DNA of 63,714 nt from an uncultured bacterium (GTDB lineage Bacteria > Cyanobacteriota > Vampirovibrionia > Gastranaerophilales > Gastranaerophilaceae), in contig CAOJDT010000002.1 of assembly GCA_948433295.1 (NCBI GenBank), positions 1-63,714 on the forward strand. The letters are read 5' to 3'. The notes beneath the pieces were generated by a model. It did not search any database. It saw nothing but the letters and a program-made list of their open reading frames with translations, and was not told the DNA's origin. Made by a program: the position numbers and the translations under genes. This document shows positions 27,200-34,735 of the stretch, piece after piece (the stretch's first letter is position 1; every line of letters begins with the position of its first letter).

Positions 27200-28528
27200 T
27201 TACTTTAACCTATCAGGAATTACGTCTTTGGCGATTAAATCATCCAAAGTCTCTCTCTTAACTATAATATCAGATTGTGAATTATTTACAAGTACCATTT
27301 GCGGTTTTTGTACTCTATTATAATTCGACGCCATCGAATAATTGTAGGCACCTGTATTAAACACACACAAAATATCTCCTTCTTCAATTTCAGGGAGATT
27401 AATATCTTTAATCAAAATATCACCGCTTTCACAAAATCTGCCTGCGACAGTAACGGTTTGCGCTAATTCTGCATCAGGCTTGTTCGCAATTTGAGCACGG
27501 TATTCAGCCTGATACATTGACGGTCGCGGATTGTCGGACATTCCGCCATCAATTGCAACATACTTTTTACCTTTCGGCACCTGTTTTGAACTTCCAAAAG
27601 TATACAATGTAACACCAGAGGTTGAAATTATACTTCTGCCCGGCTCTATAAATAACGTAGGAGGTTGAATTCCGTACTTTTTAACATTTTCATTAAGACT
27701 TTTTATAATAACATCAGCGATTTCAAAAGTTGATGGAGGAAGGTCATTTTCGGTATATTTTACGCCTAACCCTCCGCCAATATTTATTTCATCAAGCTTG
27801 AGTCCAAATTTTTCATCAAGTCTTGCAAGTTCTTTCACAAGAATTTCTATTTCGTCATGATAAACTTTTGTCTCAAAAATCTGCGAACCGATATGAGCGT
27901 GAAGACCGTGAAGATTAATATTTTTATATTGATTAAGAATCAATTCCACAGCTTCATCAATCTGAGTCAAATCAAAACCGAATTTTGAATCAAGGTGTCC
28001 TGTTTGAATATATTCGTGAGTATGACACTCGATTCCCGGAGTTATTCTCAAAAGAACGTCAACAATTTCATTTTTACTTTTTGCGATTTCGTCAAGAAGC
28101 GAAAGTTCAAAAAAGTTATCAACCGAGATTCTACCTACACCTAAATCAATCGCAAGATTAAGTTCATCAAAAGATTTGTTATTACCGTTAAACAAAACTT
28201 TTTTCATATCAACGCCCGCTTTATAAACAGTATAAATCTCTCCGCCCGACACTGTATCAAAGCCAAAACCTTCACTTGCGATAATTGCAGAGGTTGCCAT
28301 TGTACAAAGTGCTTTCGAGGCATACATCATATTAACTTTTTCATAAGACGCGAACGCATTTTTGTAATCTCTGCAAACCGAACGCAAAGTTTGTTCATCA
28401 ATAACATACAAAGGAGTAGAATATTGATCTGCGAGTTTAACCAAATCACATCCGCCGATTGAAAGATTACCTTCATCGTTAATTTTAGTCGTAACTGGCT
28501 TTAGTAACTGATTTGTGCTCTCCGTCAT
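27200..28528 (-). CDS. lysA: Diaminopimelate decarboxylase
   Basis: 442-residue fold type III PLP decarboxylase. PLP lysine K72 lies in 'MMYASKALCTMA'. Also visible are 'LHAHIGSQIF', the glycine-rich phosphate-binding 'EINIGGGLGVKY', 'FIEPGRSI' and the active-site 'GRFCESGDIL'. It converts meso-diaminopimelate to lysine. It is the first gene of an operon with cdaA and yitT. Confidence 0.96.
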   Translation of the reverse strand: MTESTNQLLKPVTTKINDEGNLSIGGCDLVKLADQYSTPLYVIDEQTLRSVCRDYKNAFASYEKVNMMYASKALCTMATSAIIASEGFGFDTVSGGEIYTVYKAGVDMKKVLFNGNNKSFDELNLAIDLGVGRISVDNFFELSLLDEIAKSKNEIVDVLLRITPGIECHTHEYIQTGHLDSKFGFDLTQIDEAVELILNQYKNINLHGLHAHIGSQIFETKVYHDEIEILVKELARLDEKFGLKLDEINIGGGLGVKYTENDLPPSTFEIADVIIKSLNENVKKYGIQPPTLFIEPGRSIISTSGVTLYTFGSSKQVPKGKKYVAIDGGMSDNPRPSMYQAEYRAQIANKPDAELAQTVTVAGRFCESGDILIKDINLPEIEEGDILCVFNTGAYNYSMASNYNRVQKPQMVLVNNSQSDIIVKRETLDDLIAKDVIPDRLK

Positions 28529-28605
28529 ATCAAAACGCTCCTTGTGTCTCTTATCTTATATCTATTGTAGCATACTGATAAATAAAATAAAATACAAAAA
28601 ATGTA

Positions 28606-28830
28606 CTACTTATTAAAACCTGCCAGTTCGTCGAGCGAAACTTCAAAAACCTGTGCCAAACGAATAAATATACCTAATCCGATATTCATTCTTCCGTTTT
28701 CTATCCTTACAAGATGTTCTCTGCTGCAATCAATCAATTCCGCAAGTCTTTCCTGAGAAAAACCTTTCTGTTTCCGATATTTCTTAATTCTGTTACGAAT
28801 TTTCAGATTATAATTTTTAAACTCTTGCAT
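28606..28830 (-). CDS. XRE-family HTH regulator, divergent from a prepilin gene
   Basis: 74-residue Cro/C1-type helix-turn-helix protein: 'IRKYRKQKGFSQERLAELI' then 'CSREHLVRIENGRMNIGLG'. It is divergent from a prepilin-like gene, with 85 bp between starts. A TATAAT on its strand (28843-28838) ends 7 nt before the ATG and no Shine-Dalgarno sequence is present, so a leaderless mRNA is likely. Auto-repression and control of the neighbour are inferred from the layout. Confidence 0.85.
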   Translation of the reverse strand: MQEFKNYNLKIRNRIKKYRKQKGFSQERLAELIDCSREHLVRIENGRMNIGLGIFIRLAQVFEVSLDELAGFNK

Positions 28831-28867
28831 AATTCAAATTATAAGTTTATAATATAAAATATACTGG

Positions 28868-28879
28868 GATTAATTAATC
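28868..28879. promoter_or_regulatory. Palindrome between HTH and prepilin genes, candidate operator
   Basis: GATTAATTAATC, a perfect 12-bp palindrome in the 85-bp divergent region. Confidence 0.4.
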
Positions 28880-28915
28880 ACATTTATAAGCTTAAAAACC
28901 AATTATGGAGATATA

Positions 28916-29596
28916 ATGAGACATATTGCTTTTACACTTGCAGAAGTATTGATAACTTTAGGAATAATAGGCATAGTTGCAGCATTAACGCTGCCGACGG
29001 TTATCAACAAGATAGAAAAACAAGTTATAAAAAGTCAATTTCGAAAGGCATACTCCACGCTATCACAGGCTTTAAGCAAAACTGAGGCTGATTTAGGCTA
29101 CAAATCCCAATGCGCTTATGGAAGTCTCACAATATATGATGAGGATTGCCCTGTATTACGAAATGCATTGGAAAAAAATTTAAAAATAGTAAAAGTTTGC
29201 AGAGGTAACGCTCTTAGAGACGGATGTTTCCCAAAATCTTCTTATGAAGGAATTGACACTGTAAAACGGATTAACAATCCAAATATTACAGATTCAGAAA
29301 TAGACTATTGGAAACAAAATTGTGGCGGATTTATTAAATCCAGACTGGAACAAAATTCAATAGTATATATATTAAACGACGGAGTTGTTTTAATCTTATA
29401 TGGAGAGTCTCCAAAAATAATTTCAGTGGATGTTAACGGGCACAAAGGTCCAAACAAATGGGGACATGATATTTTTACATTTAATATCTTTACTAACAAC
29501 AAAAAACCTTTATATCTCAAACCCGATAATGAATACTCCTGCCAACCGATAGAAAAAGGCGGAACAGACACTCTCACATTCATCGAAAACCTATAA
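28916..29596 (+). CDS. Prepilin-like protein (type IV pilin/pseudopilin N-terminus), HTH-paired class
   Basis: 226 residues. A five-residue leader MRHIA precedes FTLAEVLITLGIIG, with Glu at +5 and a hydrophobic helix as needed for prepilin peptidase processing and assembly. The ectodomain carries 'LNDGVVLILYG' and the loop 'VDVNGHKGPNKWGHD', which resembles an acidic metal-binding loop. The ATG has GGAG six bases upstream. It is divergent from an XRE regulator. Its 3' end overlaps the convergent ubiA-type gene by 6 bp. Confidence 0.88.
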   Translation: MRHIAFTLAEVLITLGIIGIVAALTLPTVINKIEKQVIKSQFRKAYSTLSQALSKTEADLGYKSQCAYGSLTIYDEDCPVLRNALEKNLKIVKVCRGNALRDGCFPKSSYEGIDTVKRINNPNITDSEIDYWKQNCGGFIKSRLEQNSIVYILNDGVVLILYGESPKIISVDVNGHKGPNKWGHDIFTFNIFTNNKKPLYLKPDNEYSCQPIEKGGTDTLTFIENL

Positions 29597-30553
29597 TTTC
29601 AAAAGAATTCCAATAATCAACAAAGCACAGAAATAAATCACCAGATTACGCGACTGATAAAGGACAAAATAAAAACTGTGAATTCCGTCGGCTTTAATTT
29701 TTGTCCAATTATCAAGCGGATAATGCCACCACTTGATTTGCGGCTCAAAATTTTTATCCTCGATATATTTTTTTTCGGCACAACAAACATTAACCGCCAA
29801 CGGCACGGTCAAAAGCGCCAACAAAACACAAAAGTTCTTCGTCAAAATCGAAAATCCGATTAATGCTAAAAAACCGACAATATAAAAAATCATAAGCAAA
29901 AGTATTGCCTTATTTTTATCGCCAATCCTACAGCATAAAGTTTTTTTATGCGAAATCATATCACTGTCATAATCCAAAAGCGTATGCGCATAAAGAACAC
30001 CGACAGTAAACGCTCCGACCGCAATCGAAAGCACCAAAACTTCGAACGAAAAAGTTTTGGTCATAACATAATAAACACCTTCAAAAAACAATGGTCCGAA
30101 AGCGATTCCGACCGCAAGTTCACTCAAACCCACTTGGGAAAATTTTGAATAAGAAAGCGTCAGAATACCTCCGATTACGGCAAGCCAAATAACATCAAAC
30201 CCGCTTCTGAAAGTCAAAATCACCCCGATAAAAAAAGCAATTGTGCAGTAAATAATAACAACTTTCAAAACATCTTTTATTGTTGCCTCGCCGTTTTTTA
30301 TATAAGCGCATTTATTTTTCACAACTGTACTCATCATATTACCGTCAGAAAGCATTTTTTGATAATCAAAATAATCATCCGCAAGATTCGTTGCAAGATG
30401 TGCAGCAGAAATTCCCACAAGAGCCAAAACCCCGTTCAGAATATCACCACCGAATTGAAGAGAATAAACAAAAATTACAAGCCATGAAAGTATGGTCATC
30501 GGAAGAGAAAAAAGTCGTGACGCATTGAGCCAGAACCAAATTCTTTTAATCAT
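29591..30553 (-). CDS. UbiA-family prenyltransferase (MenA-like)
   Basis: 320-residue membrane protein with about nine helices. The first Asp-rich motif is N56-L-A-D-D-Y-F-D (NLADDYFDYQ, 56-65) and the second is 'HTLLDYDSDMISHKK', as needed for Mg-prenyl diphosphate binding. Overall layout resembles 1,4-dihydroxy-2-naphthoate prenyltransferases, but the aromatic acceptor cannot be fixed. It overlaps the preceding small gene (ATGA), making it the last gene of the nanE-ROK operon, an unexpected partner for amino-sugar genes. Confidence 0.82.
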   Translation of the reverse strand: MIKRIWFWLNASRLFSLPMTILSWLVIFVYSLQFGGDILNGVLALVGISAAHLATNLADDYFDYQKMLSDGNMMSTVVKNKCAYIKNGEATIKDVLKVVIIYCTIAFFIGVILTFRSGFDVIWLAVIGGILTLSYSKFSQVGLSELAVGIAFGPLFFEGVYYVMTKTFSFEVLVLSIAVGAFTVGVLYAHTLLDYDSDMISHKKTLCCRIGDKNKAILLLMIFYIVGFLALIGFSILTKNFCVLLALLTVPLAVNVCCAEKKYIEDKNFEPQIKWWHYPLDNWTKIKADGIHSFYFVLYQSRNLVIYFCALLIIGILLKL

Positions 30554-30768
30554 TTTAAAAGCCCTTTTATACCCATGACAGCCTCAAAACTTGCACCCGC
30601 TTCCAGAAGTTCCTCCGCACTTAAGCCGAACAGAGTAATTAAACCGTAAATACTTTCCGGATTCACAGTAATTTCCGACGCAACGATTTTTATAGCCTCT
30701 TCTCTTGAAAGATTCGAAACTCTGTCATTAATCCCACGATGAAAACTTCTTTTCTTAGCCTTGCCCAT
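30550..30768 (-). CDS. Small conserved-looking basic protein, unknown function
   Basis: About 72 residues from ATG 30768 (or 30771). A basic start (MGKAKKRSFHRG) is followed by a helical domain ending 'GLSAEELLEAGASFEAVMGI'. It overlaps the 3' end of the ROK kinase gene and shares ATGA with the prenyltransferase gene, so it is translated within the operon. No family recognised. Confidence 0.6.
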   Translation of the reverse strand: MGKAKKRSFHRGINDRVSNLSREEAIKIVASEITVNPESIYGLITLFGLSAEELLEAGASFEAVMGIKGLLK

Positions 30769-31642
30769 CATCCCTCTCTTCCAGAGCCAGAAGCGCAGCA
30801 CCAATCATTCCCGAATAATTTCCTGATTTCGCCTTAACAACTGCTGTCGGCGTTGTGATTATTTCATCATTAACAGCTTTTGTTAAATAATCCGTATCAA
30901 CAAATTCCGCCATTGAACCCGACAACACAATGACTTCCGGATCAAAAAGGTTCGCAAGCCCGATTAAGCCGGCAAGAATGTCCTCTTGCCATTTGAGAAA
31001 GATTTTTGTCATCAATACATCATTATTTTTCCATCCCTCAATTACATCATAGGTTGTAATATCAGGATTAGCGGAAATTTCTTCGGCAGTTTTTTTCAAA
31101 CCCGTTCCTGACGCATAAGCCTCGAAACAATCCCAACCGCCACAGGTACATTTTCTGTGTTTATCGGTTCTGAGTTTAAAATGCATTTCGCCCGCGGCAC
31201 CGTTTTTACCTTTAAAAAGTTTATTGTTAATTATAATACCGCCGCCCACGCCTGTTCCTAGCGTAATCATAATGGAATCCGACAATCCTCTTGAAGCGCC
31301 GATTACGTGTTCTGCCCAGGCCGCAGCATTCGCGTCATTTTCTACAAAAACTTTTTTCTTACTTAATGATGCAAAATTCATATTAGGATATCCTGCCGCA
31401 ATATTTCCAGTAGAACCGAGAATTCCGTTATTAAAATTATTTACGGCACCACATGTTGAAATTGCAACGACATCAACCTCATCTTCGTATTTAGAAATAA
31501 TATCTCGAAATGCAGCTTCAATCTCTTCAAAAGTTTTTGGAGTTGCTCTTTTTTCAATATCGGCAACAATTTCGCCTTTATCGTTAATAACAGTATTATA
31601 AATTTTTGTACCGCCAATATCTATAGCAAGCGCCTTACACAT
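30755..31642 (-). CDS. nanK: ROK-family sugar kinase, probably N-acetylmannosamine kinase
   Basis: 295 residues with the ATPase-fold phosphate motif 'AIDIGGTKIYNTVIND', sugar-binding 'VENDANAAAWAE', 'ITLGTGVGGGIIIN' and the ROK zinc motif 'CTCGGWDCFEAYASG'. ROK kinases include glucokinase and NanK. The gene follows nanE by 12 bp with an AAGGAG ribosome binding site, so ManNAc is the most likely substrate; this is inferred from context. Confidence 0.8.
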   Translation of the reverse strand: MCKALAIDIGGTKIYNTVINDKGEIVADIEKRATPKTFEEIEAAFRDIISKYEDEVDVVAISTCGAVNNFNNGILGSTGNIAAGYPNMNFASLSKKKVFVENDANAAAWAEHVIGASRGLSDSIMITLGTGVGGGIIINNKLFKGKNGAAGEMHFKLRTDKHRKCTCGGWDCFEAYASGTGLKKTAEEISANPDITTYDVIEGWKNNDVLMTKIFLKWQEDILAGLIGLANLFDPEVIVLSGSMAEFVDTDYLTKAVNDEIITTPTAVVKAKSGNYSGMIGAALLALEERDDGQG

Positions 31643-31654
31643 AATTATTGCTCC

Positions 31655-32344
31655 TTAATACTGATTTCTGCAAACAAAACGTTTCGTAATAAGCTGCGGT
31701 CTTGTGATTGCCGAACCAATAACAACACAATGAGCGCCCAGTTCAAAAGCTTTATCCACCTGCCATGGTTCCCATATTCTTCCTTCCAAAACGACAGGAA
31801 GCGAAGTTTCCTTCACGAGAATTTCCAAGAGTTCAAAATCAGGCTCATCGCCGCAAGCTTTTGAATGAGAAGTATAACCAGAAAGCGTTGTTGAAAGAAT
31901 ATTTGCTCCGAGTTTTGCACAATTAATGCCTTCTTCTACGGTTGAAATATCCGCCATTGAAATACGTTTGTTTATTTTAATATATTTGATAATATCTTCA
32001 AGCTTGCAACCGCCCTCTCTTTCGCGGGAAGTTCCGTCAAAAGCAATAATATCAGCCCCCGCATCAATAAGAGAAATAACCTCTTTCAATGTAGGAGTTA
32101 TATAGACAATATCCTTCCAGTTTTTTGGAATAATATCGGGTTTGGTAAGCCCTATTACGGGAACATCAAAGAGATTCTTTGCATTCTTAACATCTCTTGC
32201 TCCTGCAACTCTCAGTGCACCTGCACCGCCTTTTATAACGGATTTCATCATAGCGACCATGCACTTTTCAAGATACAAAGGTTCTGACGGCATAGCCTGA
32301 ACAGAAACCACAACCTTATTTTTTAAACGATTCACAATTTCCAT
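31655..32344 (-). CDS. nanE: N-acetylmannosamine-6-phosphate 2-epimerase
   Basis: 229-residue TIM barrel of the NanE family: 'VVSVQAMPSEPLYLE', 'AGALRVAGARDVKN', 'PVIGLTKPDIIPKN', 'ADIIAFDGTSRER' and 'VLEGRIWEPWQVDKAFELGA'. It converts ManNAc-6-P to GlcNAc-6-P in sialic acid/ManNAc use. No sialate lyase (nanA) is visible here. First gene of the nanE-ROK-small protein-ubiA operon. Confidence 0.93.
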   Translation of the reverse strand: MEIVNRLKNKVVVSVQAMPSEPLYLEKCMVAMMKSVIKGGAGALRVAGARDVKNAKNLFDVPVIGLTKPDIIPKNWKDIVYITPTLKEVISLIDAGADIIAFDGTSREREGGCKLEDIIKYIKINKRISMADISTVEEGINCAKLGANILSTTLSGYTSHSKACGDEPDFELLEILVKETSLPVVLEGRIWEPWQVDKAFELGAHCVVIGSAITRPQLITKRFVCRNQY

Positions 32345-32393
32345 GGAATCATTATATTATAAATTCCACGTACATGCAACGATATTTTTGTTA

Positions 32394-32533
32394 GACTTAT
32401 ATACAAGTTTACACCAAATAATACACTCAAATGTCACCCTGAACTCGTTTCAGGGTCTCAAGTTTAGGAGATGCTGAAACAAGTTCAGCATGACAAATAG
32501 TGTTGGCATACGGTGTAAACTTGTATATAAGTC
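32394..32533. mobile_element. MITE-like insertion with 22-bp terminal inverted repeats
   Basis: A 140-bp non-coding element. Its ends (32394-32415 and 32512-32533) are perfect 22-bp inverted repeats, outer end GACTTATATACAAG. Inside are two smaller matching palindromes (TCACCCTGAAC/TTTCAGGGT and GATGCTGAAAC/GTTCAGCAT). A 10-bp direct repeat ATTTTTGTTA occurs at 32384-32393, touching the left end, and at 32536-32545, 2 bp past the right end, which looks like a target-site duplication. No transposase is encoded, so it would need one in trans. Confidence 0.72.
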
Positions 32534-32574
32534 CCATTTTTGTTATATAATAAAGAAAAAAGAGGGAAATAATA

Positions 32575-33906
32575 ATGAAAAAAAGTTTGGTAAAATATCC
32601 GTTTTTGACAAAAGAAGTTGAAGTATACACACGTGAGAACGGTCATACAATTGTACTTGCACACAAAGAAGGTGCGATGGCTAACGTAAGCACATGGGTG
32701 AAAACCGGTTCTATAAACGAAGATGATAAAAATAACGGAATTTCCCACTTTTTAGAACACCTTATGTTCAAAGGAACACATAAACATAAAGCCGGTGAAT
32801 TCGACAGAATTCTTGAAGCAAAAGGGGCAATTGTCAATGCCGCAACCTGGAAAGATTATACGTTCTACTACGTTACACTCCCGAAAGGCGAAGGCAACAA
32901 GGATTTTTATGAAGCCATAGAACTGCATGCGGATATGATGCTTGACCCTGTTTTACCTTATGAAGAAATCGGCGCACCGTTTAATTTGAACGATACGAAA
33001 GTTAATGAAAAACGCGAACGCCACGTAGTAATCGAAGAAATCAGAATGCGTAAGGACCAGAACTGGACAAAAGTTTATAACGCATGCAACTACAACATGT
33101 ACACTCAACATCCTTACAAACGAGATGTAATAGGAACTCCTGAAATCATTTCACAAGTTACGCGTGATGATATTATGAATTATTACCAAACATTCTATTC
33201 ACCTGAAAACATGACTACAATTATCGTCGGAGATTTCGACCACAAAGAAATTTTAGAAAAAGTAGAAAAAGAATTTGATTTCAAAAACCGTGCAAATGCA
33301 CCCAAAAAAATTAACGAAATTGACAAACCTGTTGAGTCAACAAAGGTTGTAACGACAACAGGACAAATTAATACGTCTTACATAATGTACGGTTGGCTTG
33401 GTCCGAGAGCTTGTAACCTTAAAGATACTATATGCCTTGATTTAATAAGTATTATTCTGGGCAACGGTACAAGTTCCAGACTTTATCAAAATTTAATCGA
33501 AAAACCAAGTGACCCCGTATTTAATATCGTATGCTGCGAACACTATCAATTCAAAGACGGAAATAATTTCTTTATTCAGGCAAACTATAAACCTGAAAAA
33601 CAAGAGCTTGCACGCAAACTTATTGAAGAAGAACTCGCAGGACTATTGAATAATCCGATTACAGACGCAGAACTTCAAAAAGCGAAAAAGAAAACAAAAT
33701 CACAATTTGCATTTTCGGCAGAGACAGTTTCGGAAATCGGCGAAACTATCGGTTATTACATGACTGTTTGCGACGACTTAAAACTGATAGAAGAATACCT
33801 GAATGATTTGGATTCAATAACACTCGAAGACTTAAACAACGCTGTAAAAACGTATTTAAGTCTTGATAATGCGGTTATATCAATTCTTGTTCCGGAAAAA
33901 ATTTAA
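32575..33906 (+). CDS. M16-family zinc peptidase
   Basis: 443 residues. The inverted zinc motif HxxEH is intact (H58, E61, H62 in ISHFLEHLMFKG), with the downstream Glu in 'HVVIEEIRMRK'. The C-terminal half has the inactive partner domain with the R/Y-type 'GNGTSSRLYQNLIE' region. It resembles processing-peptidase-type bacterial M16B proteins. There is no signal peptide, so it is presumably cytoplasmic. The gene lies just after the MITE; its TATAAT (32546-32551) is outside the element but a TTGTAT at the right inverted repeat could serve as -35. Confidence 0.92.
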   Translation: MKKSLVKYPFLTKEVEVYTRENGHTIVLAHKEGAMANVSTWVKTGSINEDDKNNGISHFLEHLMFKGTHKHKAGEFDRILEAKGAIVNAATWKDYTFYYVTLPKGEGNKDFYEAIELHADMMLDPVLPYEEIGAPFNLNDTKVNEKRERHVVIEEIRMRKDQNWTKVYNACNYNMYTQHPYKRDVIGTPEIISQVTRDDIMNYYQTFYSPENMTTIIVGDFDHKEILEKVEKEFDFKNRANAPKKINEIDKPVESTKVVTTTGQINTSYIMYGWLGPRACNLKDTICLDLISIILGNGTSSRLYQNLIEKPSDPVFNIVCCEHYQFKDGNNFFIQANYKPEKQELARKLIEEELAGLLNNPITDAELQKAKKKTKSQFAFSAETVSEIGETIGYYMTVCDDLKLIEEYLNDLDSITLEDLNNAVKTYLSLDNAVISILVPEKI

Positions 33907-34617
33907 GGGAGATTTTTCCAGTAATCTTTATCTGTCAAGGCTCTGTGTGTACAAGCGATACCGTTTGTACCCGCATTTGAGTTTTTCGAACAAAACTCCT
34001 CATTTGAAAATGCGGTTCCGTCTGCACCCATTGGCAGCACTTTTCCATTTCTTATTATCTGGAATGTAAACATATCATGCCCCCACTTGTTAGGTTTTTT
34101 ATCAGGACCGTTTAAATCAATTGTTATAAACAACGAACCATCACCTGGATTTTCAAGCATCCATAAAGATCCGTCTGCAAGCATAAATTGACCGTCATCC
34201 AAATAAAAAGTTGCCATAATTTTATTATTATAAGTTTTATAATTATTTATCACATAGTTTGTTGAACCATCATCACTTCTACGCCTGGAAGTACAAGATT
34301 CATTCCCACAATCTTTTACGGCATTTAATTCTTTCATTAAAAGAGACTTTAATTCTTTTTCCGCAATAGAGACAGAACTAATCAAATGCCCTTGTTCATA
34401 ATTTGCCTTTTGCAATGCTGTTTGTAAAACTGAATAATTTTTTAATAAAGCTGAATGGAGTGCCTTATTTTGGTGGTTTTGAATAAGAGTCGGCAATGTC
34501 ATTGCCGCGACGATTCCGATTATACCTAAGGTTATTAATACTTCCGCCAGGGTAAAAGCTAGGCTATAATTAAGCTTGCCCCCCCCCCCGTTTTTTAAGC
34601 ATAGACTGCATTTTCAC
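33903..34617 (-). CDS. Prepilin-like protein with poly-G leader, phase-variable; out of frame here (11 G)
   Basis: A GTG at 34617 (in frame with ATG 34611) follows GGAGG by 7 bases. Reading from it enters a run of 11 G on this strand and stops soon after. With 10 G the frame would read KKRGGGKLNYSLA then FTLAEVLITLGIIG and continue to a mature prepilin of about 217 residues, a 20-residue leader in all. The ectodomain has 'LADGSLWMLE' and 'IDLNGPDKKPNKWGHD', and ends in 'DKDYWKNLP'. Without the correct frame only a 15-residue peptide is made. No HTH gene is adjacent. The tail overlaps the convergent M16 gene by 4 bp. Confidence 0.8.
34579..34589 (-). repeat. Poly-G tract (11 G on minus strand) in prepilin leader
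   Basis: C11 on the plus strand, inside the leader of the prepilin gene; 10 would restore the frame. Confidence 0.85.
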
Positions 34618-34701
34618 CGTTTTACCTCCATTCTTCATTACCCGTGTTTCCCCGCATTTTAGTGTCAGGGTTATGTGGCTCAGCCACCTTTCTTTCTGTT
34701 T

Positions 34702-34730
34702 AGTATAACATATTTTTCGGAGTTACGCAA
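34702..34730 (-). promoter_or_regulatory. Promoter of the poly-G prepilin gene, with a structured leader RNA
   Basis: TTGCGT (34730-34725), a 17-bp spacer and TATACT (34707-34702). The roughly 80-nt leader contains the hairpin GTGGCTGAGCCAC (34676-34688 on the plus strand) and a possible second CCC/GGG pairing before GGAGG. Confidence 0.6.
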
Positions 34731-34735
34731 CCCTG

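Noticed and set aside
34618-34701. A c-di-GMP or preQ1 riboswitch before the prepilin gene
   Set aside because: The hairpins do not match the conserved cores of those riboswitches that I can recall; only a generic structured leader is supported.
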